Shown: in pieces, positions 59,206 through 64,000 of the stretch
Layout of the letters: each line of letters begins with the position of its first letter
How positions within the stretch are numbered: position 1 is the first letter of the stretch
Origin: Plectosphaerella cucumerina
Taxonomy: Eukaryota > Ascomycota > Sordariomycetes > Glomerellales > Plectosphaerellaceae
Length of the DNA: 64,000 nucleotides
NCBI GenBank assembly: GCA_020746995.1
Contig: JAGPXD010000002.1
Location: 5,208,001-5,272,000 of the forward strand
Direction of reading: 5' to 3'
Translations under genes and position numbers: made by a program
Notes under the pieces: generated by a model
Database searches by the model: none
Told to the model about the DNA's origin: nothing
The model's input: only the letters and a program-made list of their open reading frames with translations

Positions 59206-60740
59206 TACCCCCATTACGGGCCACAAGATCGGTCCTCCGACACTCCCTTATTCTCGCAAGACCGCTAGTCCGGCCGTCAACACTCTCCATCCGGCCATAT
59301 TCGAGCAGCAAAGTCAAGCCGACACCAGACAGTCCCAATGTCGTTTCCGAACCCCCAGACCACCGCAAGCTGGGCACCCAGCAGGAGCTCTTCATGACAT
59401 CAATATATAGCCCTGGCTCGCCTATCTTCCTGCCAAACGGCGCGCGCATCTTCAACCGCCTCGTCGACTTCCTTCGCCGCCAGTACATCCACTACGGCTT
59501 CGAAGAGGTCATCACACCCAACATCTACAAGAAGTCGCTATGGGAGGTGTCAGGCCACCTGGAGAACTACGCTGAGGACATGTACACCGTCGTCGGAGGT
59601 ACGCGACAGACAGAAACTCCCGCGCCTACACCCTCGCATGGCGACGGCTGCTGCGGCGACCGGGACGCCGAGCCTTCTTCGACCGCCGATGACGAGTACG
59701 GCCTCAAGCCTATGAACTGCCCCGGCCACTGCCTCATCTTCGCCTCCAAAAACCGGAGCTACCGCGACCTGCCCATCCGCTACGCCGACTTCAGCCCCCT
59801 CCACCGCAACGAGGTCTCGGGTGCCCTCAGCGGCCTGACGCGCGTGCGCCGCTTCCACCAGGACGACGGCCACATCTTCTGCCGCCCCTGCCAGATCCAG
59901 GCCGAGGTATTCCGCACCCTCGACTTCATGAAGGCCGTCTACGGCGCCCTCGGCATCCCCGGCTACTCGTTCGCCCTGTCCACCCGCCCCGCCGACCACT
60001 ACATGGGCACCGACGCCGAGTGGGCGCGCGCAGAGGACCAGCTCCGCGCCGCCCTCGACCAGGCTGGCCAACCCTACACCATCAAGGAGGGCGACGGCGC
60101 CTTCTACGGCCCCAAGATCGACGTCATGCTCACAGACTCGGACGGCAAGACGCACCAGGCCGGCACCGTCCAGCTCGACTTCCAGCTCCCCCAGCGCTTC
60201 GACCTCAAGTACCAGGCCCCCGCCCCTGAGCAGGAGGCTCTCGGCGTGCCGCTCGACCAAGTCGACGCCTCCCTCAAGCAGACCTACGGGCCCGTCACCC
60301 CCGTGCTCGTGCACCGCGCCATCCTCGGCTCCGTCGAGCGCCTCATGGCCCTGCTGATCGAAAAGTACAACGGCAAGTGGCCCTTCTGGCTCAACCCGCG
60401 CCAGGTCGCCATCCTCACCGTCAACGATGCCGACCCCGTCGTCGCCTGGGCCGAGCGCGTCAAGGACCGCCTGGCGGGTCACGACGCCGCCCTCTCCGAG
60501 GACGAGCGCGCCAGGACCCAGCCGGCACCCACTGGCATCACCGTCGACATCGACCTCAGCGCCCGGCCCCTAGGCCAGAAGATCGAGGAGGCCAACTCCA
60601 AGAACTACGGCGTCGTGCTGGTCGTTGGCAAGAAGAACGTCGAGAATGGCACGGCTACCTGGCAGTCGGCACAGCGGGAGAACTTGTCACCGGATGATCT
60701 GCTGGCGAGGCTGAAGCACATGGTCAACACGTACCAGTGA
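59202..60740 (+). CDS. MST1: Mitochondrial threonyl-tRNA synthetase
   Basis: Class II synthetase charging mitochondrial tRNA(Thr). Single exon, 512 residues from the ATG at 59202; the frame is open upstream only through a non-ATG codon. The N-terminus is Arg/Leu/Ser-rich (RSVLRHSLILARPLVRPSTL), a typical presequence. It lacks the TGS and editing domains of cytosolic and bacterial enzymes, as fungal mitochondrial ThrRS does. Active-site zinc ligands are visible: Cys173 (MNCPGHC), His224 (DDGHIF) and His371 (VLVHRAILGSVERL); the first two are 51 residues apart as in E. coli. An acidic/Ser insertion with two Cys (about 142-166) precedes the zinc Cys. The anticodon-binding domain spans about 400-512. 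Converges on the bHLH gene downstream. Confidence 0.95.
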   Translation: MIPPLRATRSVLRHSLILARPLVRPSTLSIRPYSSSKVKPTPDSPNVVSEPPDHRKLGTQQELFMTSIYSPGSPIFLPNGARIFNRLVDFLRRQYIHYGFEEVITPNIYKKSLWEVSGHLENYAEDMYTVVGGTRQTETPAPTPSHGDGCCGDRDAEPSSTADDEYGLKPMNCPGHCLIFASKNRSYRDLPIRYADFSPLHRNEVSGALSGLTRVRRFHQDDGHIFCRPCQIQAEVFRTLDFMKAVYGALGIPGYSFALSTRPADHYMGTDAEWARAEDQLRAALDQAGQPYTIKEGDGAFYGPKIDVMLTDSDGKTHQAGTVQLDFQLPQRFDLKYQAPAPEQEALGVPLDQVDASLKQTYGPVTPVLVHRAILGSVERLMALLIEKYNGKWPFWLNPRQVAILTVNDADPVVAWAERVKDRLAGHDAALSEDERARTQPAPTGITVDIDLSARPLGQKIEEANSKNYGVVLVVGKKNVENGTATWQSAQRENLSPDDLLARLKHMVNTYQ

Positions 60741-60968
60741 TGATGGCACGCTGTGAACCTTGTTTGATAGAAAGAATGTACCATACAATGTAAAATACAG
60801 GGCCCGGAGAGGTACGGCATTTACGTTTCCGTCAGGGAAATCCCAAGCCCAAAGACACCATGTTATGCATCTGCGACTAATGCCCATTGCTCTTCGCTGC
60901 GTGGTTGAGTTGCCTGTCGAGTTGCCTCCCGTGAGTCTTGTGCCTGTGTGGTTCCCCGAGATTGCGAC

Positions 60969-61353
60969 TTACTTCTTCATCTCCTCGTCCACCGTGCCAC
61001 CGGCGGCCTCGACGCGCTCAACGATGGCCCGCCTCTCCTCGAGCTGTTCCCGCATGTACTTGACGGTGCGCTGAAGTACCAGGCCCTCGGAGCGACCCTG
61101 TCCCTCGAGCCCTGGTACCAGCTCCGTCAGCCGGTCGAAGCCCTCGCGGATGGCCTGGCGTCGCTTCTGCTCTGTCGAGGGGTCAGTCGAGGCCCATCAC
61201 AGGGCGGGCTTCCAAAGCATGGATCGTACCAGACGCAATGTGGTTCTGCTTCTTCTCGGCCTCAGTCAGGCGTGGCTTCTCGTCTGCGCCGTTCGCCCCA
61301 TCGCTCCCCTCGGCAGGTTGCGGCGACGGCGCCTTTTTCGACGGAGAGGCCAT
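60969..61353 (-). CDS. Small bHLH transcription factor, INO4-like
   Basis: Exons 61353-61230 and 61171-60969 on the minus strand give 108 residues. The helix-loop-helix occupies about 32-95: basic region KKQNHIASEQKRR with His38, Glu42 and Arg46 at the spacing that reads E-box (CANNTG) half-sites, helix 1 REGFDRLTELVPGL, loop, helix 2 VLQRTVKYMREQLEERRAIV. The intron splits the Glu42 codon. The small size and NHIASEQKRR text match the Ino4-type partner that, with Ino2-like proteins, controls phospholipid genes in yeast; in filamentous fungi the targets are unknown, so that role is inferred. The stop codon lies within a perfect GTAAGT donor, and splicing there would extend the protein by about nine residues (see findings). 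Divergent from the Maf gene. Confidence 0.85.
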
Positions 61354-62024
61354 TTCTTCGATTTGTCCTTGCGGTGGTAGATTCTATTGCTGCTTGTTCG
61401 AGTATGGGCAAATAGACGGTCTTTTGAGTGTCCCGTGAAGTGTGCCGTCTGTCACATGCATGCGCCGGCTAGAGACAAGTGTGTCTGTCTGGCTCGCGGG
61501 GCGGGCCCCTGTCTTGTCTCTTCTTACGGCGGCAGGAGGGACAGTAAGTCGGGCAATTTCCAAGGGGTGTCACAGCGCGTGCATGAACGCAACGGGATGC
61601 GCCGCTCGTCTCATCCAGGAATGCAGGACGTCGGACCCTTTGGGTGCTGCTTCCTCACATGGAAAGTCGGGGCGACAATGTCAGTGAAATGCCCTGAACG
61701 ATGGGCGCTGTTGGAGAAGGCGGGGAACCTGGCCATTTGGGCGCGCAGGGCGGCCCGCGATAAGATACGGGTGGGTTTAGCGGGGTCTTCCCCTGCGCCT
61801 GCACTGTCTGTCGCCAACCTCCAGCTACTGGACTACTCCGCGAACTTCAAGTTTTGAACGTCCGCTGCTTCCGCAGTTTCGACAGACCTCTCGACGACAT
61901 CTCAACTCCAGCACGGAGCTCATACATCTCAGATTCTCTTCACCTGAAGACACAGAGAACAACAACATATCTCTGCATACCCACAGCCACCCAAGCACCG
62001 CCAATCGCACGTCCACCCACCACC
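61354..62024. other. Divergent promoter region of bHLH and Maf genes
   Basis: 671 bases between two divergent start codons. Nothing else recognised; the 150 bases before the Maf ATG are a C/A-rich leader. Confidence 0.55.
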
Positions 62025-62828
62025 ATGCCCGACCCTCCCGATCACAAACCCTCCGGCGACGCCGCCACGCCGTCAAAGACCGCCCGCCCCCCTCCGGGTC
62101 CCCTCCCTCTCCGCCTCCCCATCCTCGACCACCTCAAGGGAAAGCGCGTCGTCCTCGCCTCCGCTTCTCCCCGCCGCAAGGCCCTCCTCGGCCAGGTCGG
62201 CCTCACCAACCTCGAGATCGTCCCCTCCACCCTCCCCGAAGACGTCGACAAGTCCACCCACGGCCCCTTCGAATACGTCGCCGCCACAGCCCGCCAAAAG
62301 TGCCTCTCCGTCTACGAGTCCCTCCTCGCCCCCGGCGCCTCCCTCGCCTCCATCCCCGACCCCGCCCTCGTCATCTCCGCAGACACAATCATCGCCACCC
62401 GCGACGGCCGCATCCTCGAGAAGCCCCGCTCAGAGGCGGACCATGTCCGCATGCTGCGCCACCTGCGCGACACCGTCGTCCACCGGGTCCTCACATCCGT
62501 CTGTGTCCTCGCCCCGCGCGAGGACGCCCGCGCTCCTGGATACGAGCTCCAAACGCACACCGAGGAGACCAAGGTCTACTTTGCCCAGGAAGACGATGGC
62601 CTGCCGGACGATGTCATCGAGGCCTACGTCAAGACCCGCGAGGGCGCTGACAAGGCTGGCGGCTACGCCGTCCAGGGCATTGGCGGTGCGATTCTCGTTG
62701 AGAAAGTCGAGGGCTCCGTCGACAATGTCATTGGCCTGCCGGTACGGAAGACCCTAGCCCTGGCCGAGCAGGTGATATTCAAGCAGGACGCCAATGACAG
62801 CGAGGAGGAGGAAGACCTGCTGCTGTGA
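62025..62828 (+). CDS. Maf/HAM1-type nucleoside triphosphate pyrophosphatase
   Basis: Hydrolyses non-canonical or modified (d)NTPs, such as dTTP/UTP-type substrates, to the monophosphate, limiting their incorporation; cytosolic. Single exon, 267 residues from the ATG at 62025; upstream frame is open but only from a non-ATG codon. Family motifs in order: LASASPRRKALL (substrate-binding loop, about 43-54), then ISADTII with the catalytic Asp, EKPRSEAD, and the closing GGYAVQGIGGAILVEKVEGSVDNVIGLPV split across the active site. It is longer than bacterial Maf (about 190-200) through a Pro/Ser-rich N-terminus of 35 residues and an acidic C-terminal tail (SEEEEDLLL). Close to the Maf part of ASMTL. 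Which nucleotides it prefers cannot be read from sequence. Confidence 0.93.
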   Translation: MPDPPDHKPSGDAATPSKTARPPPGPLPLRLPILDHLKGKRVVLASASPRRKALLGQVGLTNLEIVPSTLPEDVDKSTHGPFEYVAATARQKCLSVYESLLAPGASLASIPDPALVISADTIIATRDGRILEKPRSEADHVRMLRHLRDTVVHRVLTSVCVLAPREDARAPGYELQTHTEETKVYFAQEDDGLPDDVIEAYVKTREGADKAGGYAVQGIGGAILVEKVEGSVDNVIGLPVRKTLALAEQVIFKQDANDSEEEEDLLL

Positions 62829-63260
62829 GGGAATGATTTTTGCATAAAATAGAAAGCGGGTCGTTTATAAGGGCACTGGCAGTGTACAGAACTGTGATTA
62901 GATGTGAAGCAGAATACACATGCTTCTCAGAGGTTCAGACATGCTACGGCCCCATCACAATGACACGTCCCAAGGTTTGCAAGTAAAGCATTTCTTATTC
63001 TCGGCGATTGCAGATTCCAGATTCTGCAAGCCAGTATGGGCGCAGCATCAATCAGAAGCTGCCCACCAGCAACCAAGATACAGCGAGGCGTCGAGGGCCA
63101 TTCTGAGCCATCCCGCCTTGATCTTCCCCCGGGGACGACGCGAGTTTGTGTCCTCAGCGCCCGAGTCCACCTATCCAGCAAACCATTCTTTCATGTTCAG
63201 GTATCGAGGGTGGCGTCACCAAAAAGAAATCTGCCAGGTCCTCTGCCAACGACTTCAGGC
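62829..63260. other. Convergent 3' regions of Maf and TFIIA genes
   Basis: 432 bases with no gene or repeat that I can support. Confidence 0.6.
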
Positions 63261-64000
63261 CTACCACTCGTACTCGCCGGTGGCCTTGTGGAAGACGTAT
63301 TCCTTGCCGTTCACCGTAAGAACGCCATCCTTGAGAACGCACTTCCACTTGTTCTTGACCCTCTGGACCTTGTCGTACATGCACAGCATGATGTGACCCA
63401 GGCTCTCATCGTCGACCTCCTCATCATCCTTCTCCTCGTCCGAGTCGTCAAGGTCAGAGTTGATGGCGTCCTCATCGGCCACCTCGTCGTCGTCATCCTC
63501 GCCGTCATACTGCGCCGAACCACGAGCTCTCTCCTTGCCCTTTTTGGAGACGGCCGTCTGGTGCCTGGTGGCCTCTTTGAGCGGGAGCATCAGGCCGCCC
63601 CCCTCCATTGCCTTGGCATTGGACATGAACTGCGCGTGCATCATCCGGTCAATGTCTACGCGGCCAAGCTCGTGCAGGGTACCTGCGGCATCGCGCTGCA
63701 TCAGCACGCCCTGGAAGTCGTCGAAGTCTCCATCGTCGTCGCCAGGACCGTCAACCTGCGAGTTCTTCATGGGTGGCTGACTCGGATTCGCAGAGTACTG
63801 CTGCTGCTGCTGTTGCTGCTGCTGTTGCTGCTGCTGCGGGGGTCGGTACTGTTGTTGCTGCTGCAGATGCTGCTGCTGCTGTTGTTGCGGCAGAGCGATG
63901 CCCTGGCCCTGGGGTTGTTGTCCAGGCCTCTGGGCAGCCTGAACGGGATAGTTTTGGCTAATGCTGGACGCGGCTTCGTCGCCATACCTCTGTTGAATGT
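63261..64000 (-). CDS. TOA1: TFIIA large subunit, C-terminal part (5' end outside window)
   Basis: General RNA polymerase II factor that stabilises TBP on the TATA box. The gene is on the minus strand and its 5' part is beyond the right edge; 246 residues are seen, open to 64000. The beginning is a Gln-rich linker with tracts of 4-12 Gln broken by His, Leu, Tyr and Pro (about 63790-63900). Then a hydrophilic stretch, an acidic block (DDDDEVADED and later DDSDEEKDDEEVDDES), and the conserved C-terminal beta-barrel LGHIMLCMYDKVQRVKNKWK through GVLTVNGKEYVFHKATGEYEW, which contacts TBP and DNA. No intron is needed in the visible part. The N-terminal helical bundle that pairs with TOA2 lies outside the window. 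Confidence 0.92.
   Translation of the reverse strand, partial: IQQRYGDEAASSISQNYPVQAAQRPGQQPQGQGIALPQQQQQQHLQQQQQYRPPQQQQQQQQQQQQQYSANPSQPPMKNSQVDGPGDDDGDFDDFQGVLMQRDAAGTLHELGRVDIDRMMHAQFMSNAKAMEGGGLMLPLKEATRHQTAVSKKGKERARGSAQYDGEDDDDEVADEDAINSDLDDSDEEKDDEEVDDESLGHIMLCMYDKVQRVKNKWKCVLKDGVLTVNGKEYVFHKATGEYEW
63790..63895 (-). repeat. CAG/CAA triplet tracts coding poly-Gln in TFIIA
   Basis: Interrupted CAG/CAA triplets on the minus strand coding for two Gln-rich blocks in the linker of the TFIIA large subunit. A likely site of length variation between isolates. Confidence 0.85.

Noticed and set aside
59550..60482. 310-codon open frame antisense to threonyl-tRNA synthetase
   Set aside because: Codon-bias shadow with no domain.

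Overview
This looks like 64 kb of nuclear DNA from a filamentous ascomycete (Pezizomycotina), most likely a Sordariomycete. Supporting signs are genes broken by short introns (about 50-130 nt) with GTNNGT donors and YAG acceptors, GC-rich third codon positions, pyrimidine-rich leaders upstream of start codons, and fungal families such as a siderophore-iron MFS carrier, a Zn(II)2Cys6 factor, L-arabinitol 4-dehydrogenase and a LaeA-like methyltransferase. The species cannot be named from the sequence alone.

Layout, left to right. 0-12 kb is gene-dense: the 3' part of a siderophore transporter (+), a membrane-anchored FN3/coiled-coil protein (+), an aldehyde dehydrogenase (+), a doubtful small gene (-) and a Leu3-like Zn2Cys6 regulator (+). 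11.8-19.8 kb is a gene desert ending at a Myb/SANT-like regulator (+, 19.8-22.0 kb), followed by 4.4 kb without genes. 26.4-31.2 kb holds an EDEM-like GH47 protein (+) converging on adenine phosphoribosyltransferase (-). After another gene-poor 5.4 kb come a polytopic membrane protein (-), L-arabinitol 4-dehydrogenase (+), mitochondrial ATP synthase subunit g (+) and a seven-exon methyltransferase (-). 46.9-56.5 kb is a second large desert. The right end is dense again: a second GH47 mannosidase (-), mitochondrial threonyl-tRNA synthetase (+), an INO4-like bHLH (-), a Maf-type nucleotide pyrophosphatase (+) and the 3' part of the TFIIA large subunit (-), which runs off the right edge.

The genes are mostly housekeeping or regulatory and do not form one pathway or a recognisable secondary-metabolite cluster. 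Two GH47 proteins lie about 27 kb apart, one of the ERAD/EDEM type and one of the type II membrane mannosidase type, but they are separated by unrelated genes. I found no tRNA, rRNA, CRISPR array or intact transposon.

Most of what is unexplained lies in the two large deserts: pyrimidine-rich leader-like tracts far from any coding gene, a 15-bp hairpin, a dispersed GTACGAGYACTT motif, and perfect palindromes. At the gene level the points worth checking are a start-overlapping uORF (ThrRS), an out-of-frame overlapping uORF (FN3 protein) and a strong splice donor lying on the stop codon of the bHLH gene. All exon coordinates were derived by hand from reading frame and splice consensus.
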